Shown: positions 7,799 to 16,845, counted from the first letter of the stretch. The stretch is DNA of 64,000 nucleotides from an uncultured Bacillota bacterium (GCA_905208455.1 CAJLPK010000001.1:1-64000); one strand, 5' to 3'. The notes: generated by a model not told the origin, from the letters alone. A program made the numbers and translations.

Positions 7799-10381
7799 AT
7801 GCCTACATTGATTGCGATTGACGGAAACAGCCTTCTGTTCCGTGCTTTTCATGCCTTGCCGATATTAACGGATGCAAAGGGGCGCTATACCAATGCGGTA
7901 TACGGGTTCATGGGCATGCTCATTCGTTTGATCCAAGAGGAAAAACCGGATTATTTGGCGGTGGCGTTTGATCTAAAAGCGCCGACCTTTCGCCATTTAC
8001 AATATAAAGATTATAAAGCGGGCCGAAAGGCGACCCCTGAGGAGCTGATCCCACAGTTTGAGCTTTTGAAACAGACGCTGGGGGAATTAGGGATTGCCGT
8101 GTTGTCCTGCGAAGGATATGAAGCGGACGATATTTTGGGCGCAATGGGAGCGCTGGCAAAGCAAAATGGCTGCCAGGCGCTGCTGGTTACGGGAGACAAG
8201 GACGCATTGCAGCTGGTAGGCGGGCCGGTCAAGGTCCTATATACCAAGCGCGGTATTTCAGATACCGACCTGATGGATGCTGAGGCGGTAAAGAAAAAGA
8301 TGGGTGTTTACCCGGAGCTTGTAGCAGACCTAAAAGGACTGATGGGCGATAGTTCTGACAATATCCCGGGCGTGCCGGGCGTGGGCCCCAAAACGGCGGC
8401 CAAGCTGCTGGACAAATTCGGCACGCTGGAAGAGGTATTGGCACATGCGGAGGAGGCAGGCGGCCCGAAGCTTCGGCAGTCGCTGATAACCTATGCAGAC
8501 CAGGCCAGACAAAGCAAATTTTTAGCGACCATTGATCCCAAAGTGCCTTGTGATTTCCAATTGGAAGGAATTGCGTTTGCGGGGGTCGACGAGTCCGTCT
8601 GGACGCCGGTATTTACAGACCTTGGCTTTTCAACACTGGCCAAGCGGCTGGGGCTCGCTGCGGACAGCCAAGAGGCCCAGGCGGCTGCGCTGCCGGAGAT
8701 AACGACCCGAAGAGTCGAGAGCCTGGCGCAATGGCGCGAAGTGATAAGCGCCTGCCCGCAGACTGTGGCATTGTATGAAGACAAAGAGGGGCTGCATCTG
8801 GCGGTTTCCGACACAGAAGAAGTGTATGCTGCGTTTTCACAGACATTGCTGGGCGATGGGGTGGACCCTTACGCAGCGTTGGAGATGCTGGCCCCCATGA
8901 TGGCGGACGCCAGCATCGAAAAGATTTTATACGATGCAAAAAGCTGGGCACATACCATGCGCCAATGGGGGGTAGAGATACGAGGCGAGTGCCAGGATGT
9001 AATGCTGGCGGCCTATGTGGAAAATCCGGCCCAGGGGCAAAAGGATATACAGGCCTTATGCCAGACACACGGGCTTTTGGCGCCTGACCAGGCCGCCAAT
9101 GCCTGCACCATGCTCCGGCTTTACCGCAAGATAGAGGCAGGACTAAAGCAATGGCGTGGCTTTGAAGTATATCAGACACTGGAGCTGCCGCTATGGCGTG
9201 TGCTGTTTGCTATGGAATGTACCGGCTTTCGCTTGGATCTGGCACAGCTGCACGATTTGGCACAGCAGTATGCTGAACGAATCAAAGAGCTGGAAGAAGA
9301 GATCTATGGCCTGGCGGGGGAGCAATTTAACATCAACTCTACCAAGCAGCTGGGAGAGGTATTGTTTGAAAAGCTGCGGCTGCCGGCCTGGAAAAAGACA
9401 AAGACGGGCTATTCGACGGATGTGGAGGTGCTGGAGCAGCTAAAAGGACAGCATCCCATCATTGCGTGTATTTTGGAATATAGAAAAGCGGCAAAGCTGA
9501 AGAGCACGTATTTGGACGGATTACAGGCGTTGGCAGACCAGAGCAATGGCAGAGTCCATACGAGATTCCACCAAAATATTACGCTGACGGGGCGCATCTC
9601 TTCTTCCGAGCCAAATTTGCAGAACATCCCTGTACGCACGGAGGAAGGACGGGAGATCCGCAGGGCCTTTATCCCGTCAGGGCAGGGCCGCATATTGGTG
9701 GTGGCGGACTATTCGCAGATCGAGCTGCGCATTCTGGCACATATGGCCCAGGAGGACACAATGATCGATACCTTCCGGCATGGCGGAGATATACATACGG
9801 CCACGGCGGCGAAGGTATACGGGATTGATCAGGAGGGTGTGACAAAGGAAATGCGCTCATCGGCCAAGGCGGTGAACTTTGGCATTGTCTATGGCATTTC
9901 GGATTTTGGGCTGTCCAGAAATCTTAACATCCCCCGTAAGCAGGCAGCTGCATTGATAGAGAGCTATTTTGAGACATATCCCAAAATCAGGGGATATATG
10001 GATCGGTGTATAGCGGATGGGCGTGCGCAGGGGTATGTGGAGACCATGTATGGGCGCCGGAGGTATACGCCGGAATTGACAAGCAAAAATTATAATGTGC
10101 GCTCCTTTGGAGAAAGGGCGGCGATGAACGCGCCGATCCAGGGCACGGCGGCAGACATCATTAAGGCGGCAATGATTCATGTGCATGAGACGCTGAAAAA
10201 GCAATGCCCTCAAGCAAAGCTTATCTTGCAGGTGCATGATGAGCTGATTGTAGATGCGCCGGAAGCGGAGGCAGAAAATGTCAAGAGGATTTTAACCGAT
10301 TGTATGCAGAATGTGCTGCCGCTGGATGTGCCGTTGATTGCGGAGGCGGATTCAGGGAAGAATTGGTTGGAGGCAAAATGA
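7799..10381 (+). CDS. polA: DNA polymerase I
   Basis: 860 residues starting at ATG after AAAGGAGG. The N-terminal 5' nuclease (about 1-290) keeps its acidic sites (AIDGNSLLFR, VAFD, YEADDILG, TGDKDALQ, GDSSDNIPGVPGVG). The middle domain (about 300-470) has the fold-like pattern of a 3'-5' exonuclease but lacks the D-x-E motif: the corresponding strand reads VALYEDKEG. Proofreading is therefore probably absent, as in Bacillus and Thermus enzymes. The polymerase domain has motif A DYSQIELRILAH, motif B KAVNFGIVYG and motif C QVHDEL. It fills gaps in repair and removes Okazaki primers. The stop overlaps the coaE start (ATGA). Confidence 0.97.
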   Translation: MPTLIAIDGNSLLFRAFHALPILTDAKGRYTNAVYGFMGMLIRLIQEEKPDYLAVAFDLKAPTFRHLQYKDYKAGRKATPEELIPQFELLKQTLGELGIAVLSCEGYEADDILGAMGALAKQNGCQALLVTGDKDALQLVGGPVKVLYTKRGISDTDLMDAEAVKKKMGVYPELVADLKGLMGDSSDNIPGVPGVGPKTAAKLLDKFGTLEEVLAHAEEAGGPKLRQSLITYADQARQSKFLATIDPKVPCDFQLEGIAFAGVDESVWTPVFTDLGFSTLAKRLGLAADSQEAQAAALPEITTRRVESLAQWREVISACPQTVALYEDKEGLHLAVSDTEEVYAAFSQTLLGDGVDPYAALEMLAPMMADASIEKILYDAKSWAHTMRQWGVEIRGECQDVMLAAYVENPAQGQKDIQALCQTHGLLAPDQAANACTMLRLYRKIEAGLKQWRGFEVYQTLELPLWRVLFAMECTGFRLDLAQLHDLAQQYAERIKELEEEIYGLAGEQFNINSTKQLGEVLFEKLRLPAWKKTKTGYSTDVEVLEQLKGQHPIIACILEYRKAAKLKSTYLDGLQALADQSNGRVHTRFHQNITLTGRISSSEPNLQNIPVRTEEGREIRRAFIPSGQGRILVVADYSQIELRILAHMAQEDTMIDTFRHGGDIHTATAAKVYGIDQEGVTKEMRSSAKAVNFGIVYGISDFGLSRNLNIPRKQAAALIESYFETYPKIRGYMDRCIADGRAQGYVETMYGRRRYTPELTSKNYNVRSFGERAAMNAPIQGTAADIIKAAMIHVHETLKKQCPQAKLILQVHDELIVDAPEAEAENVKRILTDCMQNVLPLDVPLIAEADSGKNWLEAK

Positions 10382-10992
10382 CAAAACAAATCGGACGGTT
10401 TGTAATTGGCATTACAGGCAATATTGGAGCCGGGAAAAGCACCGTAACCCGAGCGCTGGCCAAAGCGGGCGCTTATGTGCTGGACGCTGATGCAATGGCC
10501 AGAGAGCTGCAAGCGCCGGGCAGCGAAGCGGTCTGCGCCATAGCAAAAGAATTTGGGGCACGGTTTGCGCCGGAAGGTATCTTGGACCGCAGGGCGCTGG
10601 CTGATTTGGTATTTGATGATGAAACAGCGCGGGTGCGGCTGAATATGCTGATGTGGCCACGGCTCATCGAACAGACAAAGCGCAGGCTGCATGGATTGAC
10701 AGGCGTCTGTATCATTGATGCGGCATTGCTGATAGAGTCCGGGCTGCATACGGTCTGTGATGAGGTCTGGCTGATTACGGCGCCGGAGGAGGTTCGGTGC
10801 GTACGCATCATGCAAAGAGACGGCTTGACACAGCAGCAGGCGTGGCAGAGAATCAAAAGCCAAATGCCTGAGGCTCAAAAGAAGGAGCAGGCCGACTATC
10901 TGCTGGATAGCACGGGGGGAGAGCATCGGCTGATTGAGCAGGCATGCGCGCTGTACGACCGTGCTGTGGGGGGACTTTATGACAAAAAGTAA
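10378..10992 (+). CDS. coaE: Dephospho-CoA kinase
   Basis: 204 residues from the ATG that overlaps the polA stop. The P-loop GNIGAGKST lies near residue 14, followed by the DADAMAREL segment, and later SGLHTVCDEVWLITAP and RIKSQM, all typical of CoaE. It phosphorylates dephospho-CoA in the last step of CoA synthesis. An earlier in-frame start exists inside polA, but the ATG at 10378 fits the family length. A polA-coaE order is common in Firmicutes. The last 14 bases overlap the next gene, so the three genes are co-translated. Confidence 0.94.
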   Translation: MTKQIGRFVIGITGNIGAGKSTVTRALAKAGAYVLDADAMARELQAPGSEAVCAIAKEFGARFAPEGILDRRALADLVFDDETARVRLNMLMWPRLIEQTKRRLHGLTGVCIIDAALLIESGLHTVCDEVWLITAPEEVRCVRIMQRDGLTQQQAWQRIKSQMPEAQKKEQADYLLDSTGGEHRLIEQACALYDRAVGGLYDKK

Positions 10993-11611
10993 AACGACAA
11001 CTTATCCGGCCAGAAGCAGCAGGCAAACAGGCCGCAGGAGAAAGCAGCGCAAGCTGTGGCAGCTGTGGGTTGTGCTGGGCCTTTCTATTATAATATTGGC
11101 ACTGCTGGCACTTGTGGGGTATCCTTATGCAAAAAAGCTGGCCTATCCGCTGAAATATGAGGCATATATCACCGAATACGCCCAAGCAAATGCGCTGGAC
11201 CCGTATCTTGTATGCGGGGTGATTCATACGGAGAGCCATTTTGATATGGAGGCAGAGTCGCGGGTAGGCGCCATTGGCCTGATGCAGATCATGCCGGATA
11301 CGGGAGAATGGATCGCAAAGAAGATGTCGATCAAGGATTATAGCCAAGCAAAGCTGAAAGATCCTGAAACCAACATTCGTATGGGATGCTGGTATTTGAA
11401 ATATTTGATGGATAAGTTTGATGGAGATATGACCCTGGTTTTGGCTGGCTACAATGCGGGGCCAAACCGAGTGACCCAGTGGCTGGAGGATGAAAAGTAT
11501 AGCCAGGATGGGAAATTAACGGACATTCCTTATCAAGAGACTGAGGAATATGTAAAGAAGGTACAAAATGCGAAAGAGATGTATGAATCCTATTATACGC
11601 TGGAGTCATAG
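10979..11611 (+). CDS. Membrane-anchored lytic transglycosylase (SLT domain)
   Basis: 210 residues. A basic cytoplasmic N-terminus of about 27 residues is followed by one transmembrane segment (about 29-48). A goose-type SLT domain comes next, with the putative catalytic glutamate E85 in IHTESHF, then GLMQIMP and LAGYNAGP. Such enzymes cleave peptidoglycan glycan strands to 1,6-anhydro ends. It follows coaE with overlap, and an orphan substrate-binding lipoprotein gene overlaps its end, so the four genes from polA are probably one transcript. Confidence 0.9.
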   Translation: MTKSKTTTYPARSSRQTGRRRKQRKLWQLWVVLGLSIIILALLALVGYPYAKKLAYPLKYEAYITEYAQANALDPYLVCGVIHTESHFDMEAESRVGAIGLMQIMPDTGEWIAKKMSIKDYSQAKLKDPETNIRMGCWYLKYLMDKFDGDMTLVLAGYNAGPNRVTQWLEDEKYSQDGKLTDIPYQETEEYVKKVQNAKEMYESYYTLES

Positions 11612-13217
11612 GCTCATCTGTGTATCGCTTTGCTGTCTGCTGATTTTGGCAGGCTGCGGCGGGCAGGAGACAGCAGTGCCCAGCCCATCGCCTAGCGAAA
11701 GCCAATCACAGGCAACGCCTGTTTCGGGCGGCAGCATGACCATCGTAATGCCGAACAATGCCCCTCTGAAACCGCTGGAAACAACACAAAGAGAGCTGGT
11801 GGATCTTTTTTCCTTGATCTACGATAGCCCGCTGCAATACGATGATACGCTGAAGCTTCAGCCTAATGTTGTGGAACGCTGGAGTTTATCGGAAGATGGG
11901 CTTACCTGGACCTTTGTATTACGGAAAGATGTGACCTATCACAATGGACAAACGGTAAAAGCCAAGGATGTTGTGGCTTGCATCAATGAACTGAAGAAGA
12001 TAGATGCTGATGAAAACAGGGATTCGATCTATGCGGTGAATATGGATTTGATTGCATCGGCCGCTGCCGTGGATGATATAACCTTTACCATCACGGCTAC
12101 GCAAAAGACAAACCGTGTGTTAGCGGCCCTGGTATTTCCAATTATACCGGACACAGCCATTGGCACTTCTTTACCGACGGGATGCGGCCCGTATAAGGTG
12201 GTCTCCAATGATTCGGGGAAAGTGATGGAGTTGGAGGCCAATGATTCTTGGTGGAAGCGCACCCCGTATCTTTCTAAAATTACGGTGAAAGGGATACAGG
12301 ACCCTGATACAGCGCTGACGAGTATGGATGTGAACTTGGTAGACCTGGTGCATACAGATTCCTTGACAGCTTCCGGCTATAAACAGCCTGGCAGCCGTGA
12401 TGTCTATGAGGTGATGACACAGGAATACGAATGTATCATTCCCAATTTGCAGAACTCAAAGATGCAGGATGTGCAGATGAGGCAAGCCATCATCGCTGCC
12501 TTGGATAGAAAGACCATCATTACCGAGACGTATCTATGGCATGCGGTTACGGTGGATGCGCCTGTGCCTCCGGATGCGTATTACTATGACCAAACGCAGC
12601 AGCAGCATGAATACAATCCAGGGAAGGCGACAACTTTGTTAGGGGAGCTTGGCTATCAGGATAGTGATGGCGATGGATTTTTAGATCAAAACGGACAAAA
12701 GCTTACGATGAATATCATTGTCAACGAAAATACCTTAAGCAGTGCGCGTGCCGATGCTGCGAAGGTAGCGGCGCAGCAGCTGCAAAAGATCGGGATTGAT
12801 GCAACGGTGACAGTGATGACATGGTCGGATTATCAGATTGCGCTGCAGAATGGAAATTTTGATTTGGCGTTTGCAGGGTTCTCGATTCCGAAGGACGGTG
12901 ATGTAAGCTTCTTACTGCATAGTACCAGAGGAAAATACAATTATGGCAGATACACTTCCGCCACGATGGACTCATATTTGGATGAGCTTGCAGCTGCGGC
13001 TACGGAGGAGGAGGTAAAGGCTGCTTCTTCCAAAGTGCAGCATTTATGGAGCGATGAGCTTCCTATCATCAGCTTGTATTTTAAGACAAACTCCGTTGTA
13101 TGCTCGGCAAAGATAAAGGGGATCCCCACCATGAGGGATATGGATATTTTTAAGGATATAGACCAATGGTACATTTTGCAGCAGGGAGACGAAAACAAGG
13201 CCAATGCGCCGGAATGA
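11568..13217 (+). CDS. Solute-binding lipoprotein, family 5 (oligopeptide-binding type)
   Basis: 549 residues with a lipoprotein signal ending LAGC (Cys near residue 29), a Ser/Pro/Gln-rich linker, then the extracellular family 5 fold. LSEDGLTWTFVLRKDVTYHNG is its signature region, and LGYQDSDGDGF is another conserved stretch. Relatives bind peptides, nickel or other solutes for ABC importers. No permease or ATPase genes lie here, so it is either an orphan that shares a transporter or a sensor. The start at 11568 (behind AAGAAGG) lies inside the transglycosylase gene; ATG 11583 is the alternative. Confidence 0.87.
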   Translation: MRKRCMNPIIRWSHRLICVSLCCLLILAGCGGQETAVPSPSPSESQSQATPVSGGSMTIVMPNNAPLKPLETTQRELVDLFSLIYDSPLQYDDTLKLQPNVVERWSLSEDGLTWTFVLRKDVTYHNGQTVKAKDVVACINELKKIDADENRDSIYAVNMDLIASAAAVDDITFTITATQKTNRVLAALVFPIIPDTAIGTSLPTGCGPYKVVSNDSGKVMELEANDSWWKRTPYLSKITVKGIQDPDTALTSMDVNLVDLVHTDSLTASGYKQPGSRDVYEVMTQEYECIIPNLQNSKMQDVQMRQAIIAALDRKTIITETYLWHAVTVDAPVPPDAYYYDQTQQQHEYNPGKATTLLGELGYQDSDGDGFLDQNGQKLTMNIIVNENTLSSARADAAKVAAQQLQKIGIDATVTVMTWSDYQIALQNGNFDLAFAGFSIPKDGDVSFLLHSTRGKYNYGRYTSATMDSYLDELAAAATEEEVKAASSKVQHLWSDELPIISLYFKTNSVVCSAKIKGIPTMRDMDIFKDIDQWYILQQGDENKANAPE

Positions 13218-13241
13218 TCCGCAGAGTTTGAGAAGAAGAGG

Positions 13242-13269
13242 TTGACTTTTATGTATTTTCCTCTATAAT
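13242..13269 (+). promoter_or_regulatory. Promoter of tRNA-Leu(GAG)
   Basis: TTGACT, a 16-base spacer and TATAAT. Confidence 0.8.
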
Positions 13270-13301
13270 GAATAGGTGACAATTTCTATTGTTTCCTATT
13301 T

Positions 13302-13386
13302 GCGAGAGTGCTGGAATAGGCAGACAGGCACGTTTGAGGGGCGTGTGTCGCAAGGCGTACGGGTTCAAGTCCCGTCTCTCGCACCA
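13302..13386 (+). tRNA. tRNA-Leu (anticodon GAG)
   Basis: The acceptor arms GCGAGAG and CTCTCGC pair. The anticodon stem CACGT/GCGTG encloses the loop TTGAGGG with anticodon GAG. A long variable arm and the T-arm GGGTTCAAGTCCC are present, and CCA is encoded. The next 1.1 kb is an unusual accessory patch. Confidence 0.95.
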
Positions 13387-13393
13387 AACCAAT

Positions 13394-13445
13394 ATAATCC
13401 GAACTTGTTTTCAATGGGAGATGGGTTCGGATTATTTGTTTTCTT
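13394..13445 (+). terminator. Terminator of tRNA-Leu(GAG)
   Basis: ATAATCCGAAC and GTTCGGATTAT pair over 11 bp around a 20-base loop and run into a T-rich stretch. Confidence 0.8.
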
Positions 13446-13598
13446 TGGGTGTTACGAAACTACCTATTTTCGTAATGCGGTAAACGTAATCCTGTCTTTA
13501 TCCAAACCAAGGGACCAATGTATTGGATAGAATGTTGATTAAATCAACAATTTCGAAAATGTAGCAATCGTTCTATTCAGAGCTCAGGAGATAGAAAT

Positions 13599-14357
13599 AT
13601 GGAAATAATCGGATTAAAAGTGAAACACAGTGTTTTTGGCGTTGGTGTGATCGTCGAAAGGAACGATGACTACATAACAGTAGAGTTTGCCACAAAAACC
13701 GGTAAGTTTATGTACCCAGATGCTTTTGAAAAGTTTATGAAAGTAGAAGATCCCGATATGCAGCTGGCAATCGTGAATATCATCAAAAATTCAAAGGAGA
13801 CCAATCAGAAACACCAGGATGAGGAAACTACATATAAAGTGACCGAGGAACAGCGTTGCATGGATCCCGCCGTGGTTGCACCAAAGACAGAGAAATCCAA
13901 AACGCTCAATGCAATGTTTGCACCGGATTATCATGTAGAGAAGATGGCCAGACACCCCATTTTTACCTATCGGCAGGTGGAGGCTCAGTTTGGAATTCGC
14001 ATTTCTGGATTTGGTAGAGGCATCAATTCAACAGATAATACCGTAGTTTTGATTTCCTCTATCGGAAAAGCCAATGGAAATTTTGTGTATCACGATAAGT
14101 GGACTGTGGATGGTGATTACTTGTATTCTGGCGAAGGCAAAACCGGTGATCAGACTATGACCAAGGGAAACCTCGCAATCAGAGATGCGGCGCGAAACGA
14201 GAAGAAAATTCACCTATTCATCAAGTTTTCTCCCCAGGAGTATTACTACCAGGGCGTCTTTGAGCTTGTTGATTATACTTACGAAAACGATAAGGACAAG
14301 GACGGTGAAATCCGTAAGGAATACAAGTTCCGTCTGAGAAAAGTGAGCGGTGTATAA
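13599..14357 (+). CDS. SRA/YDG-like modified-DNA-binding protein with Tudor-like N-terminus
   Basis: 252 residues, start at ATG with CAGGAGA upstream. Residues about 1-50 (KHSVFGVGVIVE...ITVEF) resemble the small barrel found in CarD/UvrD-type proteins. After a Lys/Glu-rich linker, residues about 110-250 carry YLYSGEGKTGDQTMTKGN, an arrangement seen in SRA/YDG domains of McrA-family restriction enzymes, which flip out modified bases. No nuclease (HNH) motif follows, so it would bind DNA but not cut it alone. Bases here are visibly richer in A and T than in neighbouring genes, and it sits between a tRNA gene and a pseudogene. I infer a remnant or part of a defence module; the family call is from memory of motifs. 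Confidence 0.6.
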   Translation: MEIIGLKVKHSVFGVGVIVERNDDYITVEFATKTGKFMYPDAFEKFMKVEDPDMQLAIVNIIKNSKETNQKHQDEETTYKVTEEQRCMDPAVVAPKTEKSKTLNAMFAPDYHVEKMARHPIFTYRQVEAQFGIRISGFGRGINSTDNTVVLISSIGKANGNFVYHDKWTVDGDYLYSGEGKTGDQTMTKGNLAIRDAARNEKKIHLFIKFSPQEYYYQGVFELVDYTYENDKDKDGEIRKEYKFRLRKVSGV

Positions 14358-14360
14358 AAA

Positions 14361-14525
14361 TACTTGAAGCAACAGCCATGATTATCCGTTACAATGACAA
14401 AATTTTTATATGCCAACGCCCTGCATATAAAAACTGTGAGCAGTTATGAGAATTTCTCAGAGTGCATCGAGTGCGTGCATCAGGAAGAACTGGGGTTACA
14501 CTATGCGTGGAGCGTGAGCTTATAG
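14361..14525 (+). pseudogene. Decayed NUDIX (MutT-like) hydrolase
   Basis: Three pieces of a MutT-like protein are spread over two frames. MIIRYNDK comes from ATG 14379. FICQRPAYKNCEQL-stop-EF follows in the +1 frame; family members have CxQRP and LWEF, so TGG has become TGA. The NUDIX box remnant ECIECVHQEELGL then returns to the first frame. The middle of the NUDIX box (GGKxExGE) is missing, so there is at least one frameshift, one nonsense change and a deletion. It starts right after the SRA-like gene stop, so the two were probably one operon. Intact relatives hydrolyse damaged nucleoside triphosphates. Confidence 0.7.
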
Positions 14526-14574
14526 ATCTCCTACATGAATATAGAGCGGTTTCATAGCATGAGAAGTATGAGGC

Positions 14575-14607
14575 AAAAAGCGTTGCCATGCGCCAGCATG
14601 GCAACGC
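14575..14607 (-). terminator. Terminator of the flavodoxin transcript
   Basis: A perfect 12-bp inverted repeat (arms GCGTTGCCATGC and GCATGGCAACGC, loop of 4). Read on the minus strand it ends in five T. It may also stop plus-strand readthrough. Confidence 0.85.
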
Positions 14608-14704
14608 CTGTCTTTTGCGATGGCCTCATCCTAAAATAGAGACGCATTGATCTGTATTCGCTTTGGTGCTTTTGCTCAAATAGACCGTAAGATCCCCCAT
14701 CCGA

Positions 14705-15178
14705 TCATGCCTTGGCAGCAAATTCGGTCAGGTCTTTTTTCGATACATGATTTAGCATCTGGCCAGGCATCCATTTGGTCGTCTGGGCACAAAGCGGTTT
14801 CAATACTTCTAAAGTTTTCCCAAACCCACTTCCACCGGAGGTGGCAAAGGGAAGAATGGTTTTTCCGGAAAAATCATAGCTTTCTAAAAAGGTATGGATA
14901 ATGGTGGGTGCAGTATACCACCAGATGGGGAATCCTAAGAAAATAGTGTCATAATCGGCTATATTGCCCAAACCCTCGGCGATTTCGGGACGGGAATGAG
15001 GATCCTTCATTTCAAGAGAGCTGCGGCTGCGCGTATCCCTCCAGTCTAGATCAGCATTTGTATAGGGATGAATAGGCTTGATTTCAAATAGATCGGCCCC
15101 AGCGGCCTGGGCAAGCTGTTTGGCAATATTCCTTGTAACGCCGGTGGCGGAAAAGTAGGCAACGAGTTTTTGGGTCAT
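14705..15178 (-). CDS. Flavodoxin-like protein
   Basis: 157 residues. The N-terminus LVAYFSATGVTRNIAKQLA contains the FMN phosphate loop (S-A-T-G-x-T-R-x-I-A). The middle FLGFPIWWYTAP and later LPFATSGGSGFG match the flavin-contact loops of the Flavodoxin_4 group. These small enzymes or carriers use FMN as reductases or electron donors. ATG is preceded by AAGGAGGA. Upstream on the same strand lie a broken cupin gene and, further up, a LysR regulator, which together look like a once intact redox-stress cluster. Confidence 0.88.
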   Translation of the reverse strand: MTQKLVAYFSATGVTRNIAKQLAQAAGADLFEIKPIHPYTNADLDWRDTRSRSSLEMKDPHSRPEIAEGLGNIADYDTIFLGFPIWWYTAPTIIHTFLESYDFSGKTILPFATSGGSGFGKTLEVLKPLCAQTTKWMPGQMLNHVSKKDLTEFAAKA

Positions 15179-15189
15179 ACGCTTATATC

Positions 15190-15640
15190 CTCCTTATAAG
15201 TTGAAATAATATGTATCAGAAACAGGCTTTCACCATTGGTTGGCCGTTTGTTCTCCAGGTATCTCAACGGCAATATGGCCAAACCAGCAGCCTTAGCCCC
15301 CTGCCAACGTAAAGCGTTGACAGGGATGGAAACGACCATGGAGAGATAGCCTGCCTGCCTTCTTTTTGGTACCATCCTTTTCCAGCCGTGCAGATCAGAA
15401 TTTGACCGCCTCCGCTTTTGATATGGCGGATAGCCAATGATTGCGGCAACCCGGCTCAAAGGTCACATTGGCAAGAAAGGCTGCATTGGCCTTCGGGCCC
15501 ATCAAGGGAAGGAGCAAGGATAATACTGTGCATAGGCATCGTTAGGCATACCCAACCCAAAGATATTCTGCGCACTAAATTGCTCTTTGCTTTGAAATTT
15601 TCTTTTGCCACCTCCGGAAAGGGCATTGCTCAGCTTTGTT
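15190..15640 (-). pseudogene. Decayed cupin (carboxymuconolactone decarboxylase-associated type)
   Basis: On the minus strand, successive frames give QFSAQNIFGLGMPNDAYAQYY, then ANVTFEPGCRNHW, then GQILICTAGKGWYQKEGRQA, then RYLENKRPTN. In that order these match a cupin often fused to or beside carboxymuconolactone decarboxylase. Stops and frameshifts interrupt each piece, and the metal-binding histidines after CRNHW are lost. Such proteins are commonly encoded beside flavodoxins under LysR control, which is exactly the local arrangement. The upstream end (above about 15640) is not clear; 15660-15860 may hold more decayed sequence. Confidence 0.68.
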
Positions 15641-15868
15641 TCCCATCATTGCAGGACTGCATCAGCGGATAATGCAGAGAATCCACACGATCCAACAGAT
15701 GTTCTTTTCGATGTATTTCAGCAAGAAAATCCGTCCTTCGCCGTTCCAGCATTTGGAAGCGTTGCTGGACGGTACAACGGTTGGCAGGGAAGAGATTTGA
15801 TGAAAAAATAGAGGCCCAGAAACCGAGACATCCAAAGTATAATGCATCGCAAGGGATAAGGCCAATGC

Positions 15869-16756
15869 TTATTTCTCATTGATAGAAATACGGTTTATGT
15901 ATTCCTTGGAAAATTCCACAAAGGCATGAACAGCGGGCGACATCATCTGGTTTTTCTTCCAGGCCAATACCGTATGGCTTTCCAGTTTTGGAGACAGGGG
16001 AATGTAATGCATCCCGTTGTAATGGCAATCTAGCCGGAGATTCAGAAAGACCCCAATGCCTTGACGCCCCATAGAGGCCAGATTATAGGGAAGGTTTCCG
16101 CTGGCAACGATATGCAACTGCTCAGGCTCTTTTCCCAGCCAGTGCAAAAGCTCCTGTTGAATGAGATCGCGGCGCGTCAAAATAAGAGGTCTGTTGACGA
16201 GATCGCCAGGTACGATACATTCCTTTTCTGCCAAATCGGAACGCTCCGAGACAAGGACGCCCCATTCCTCACAGATGGGGCTGCGGATAAACTCATACTT
16301 GCCGACCTCCACAGGCTCCAACAAAAAGCCGATATCCAAAAGCCCCTGCTCGATACACTCTTTGATATTGTCGGAATTGCCGCTGTATACCTCATATTGA
16401 ATGGCGGGGTGCCGATGATGAAAGGCAGCGAGAATCTCCGCGAGCAAGCGGCTGTTTTGGTATTCGCCGCTGCCAATGGCGAGCGTACCGCTCAGCTCAG
16501 CTTTTTGCTTAAGCTCACACTTGGTTTTTTCGGCCAGGGAGACAAGCTCTTGCGCCCGCCGTTTCAAAAGTAGCCCTTGCTCGGTCAAGGTGATATTATG
16601 GCTGTTTCTGATAAATAATTTTGTGCCAAGCTCTGCCTCCAGCTGCATCATTTGACGGGATAAAGTCGGCTGGGTAACATGAAGCAGTGCTGCTGCCTTG
16701 GTGATGTTTTCTTCTCTGGCGATTGTCAGAAAATAGCTTAAAACTCGAAGCTCCAA
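15869..16756 (-). CDS. LysR-family transcriptional regulator
   Basis: 295 residues from TTG 16756, which has GGAGG seven bases upstream. The frame is open further, but the extra N-terminus is not LysR-like. The helix-turn-helix occupies about residues 1-60 (ELRVLSYFLTIAREENITKAA, HVTQPTLSRQM). The periplasmic-binding-like effector domain follows, with the usual LAIGSGE strand. It reads in the same direction as the broken cupin and the flavodoxin downstream and probably controlled them. The effector is unknown. Confidence 0.9.
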   Translation of the reverse strand: MELRVLSYFLTIAREENITKAAALLHVTQPTLSRQMMQLEAELGTKLFIRNSHNITLTEQGLLLKRRAQELVSLAEKTKCELKQKAELSGTLAIGSGEYQNSRLLAEILAAFHHRHPAIQYEVYSGNSDNIKECIEQGLLDIGFLLEPVEVGKYEFIRSPICEEWGVLVSERSDLAEKECIVPGDLVNRPLILTRRDLIQQELLHWLGKEPEQLHIVASGNLPYNLASMGRQGIGVFLNLRLDCHYNGMHYIPLSPKLESHTVLAWKKNQMMSPAVHAFVEFSKEYINRISINEK

Positions 16757-16845
16757 AAAAGCACCTCCTGACTTTAGTAGAACACATTTGTCCCTTCTTT
16801 TCAATACGAAAGCGCAGAGAAGGAGAGATGGAGAGAGCACGAATG

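Noticed and set aside
14379..14525. A continuous 48-codon frame through the NUDIX relic
   Set aside because: Its middle part has no similarity to NUDIX proteins, while the +1 frame there does; the continuous frame is a by-product of a frameshift.
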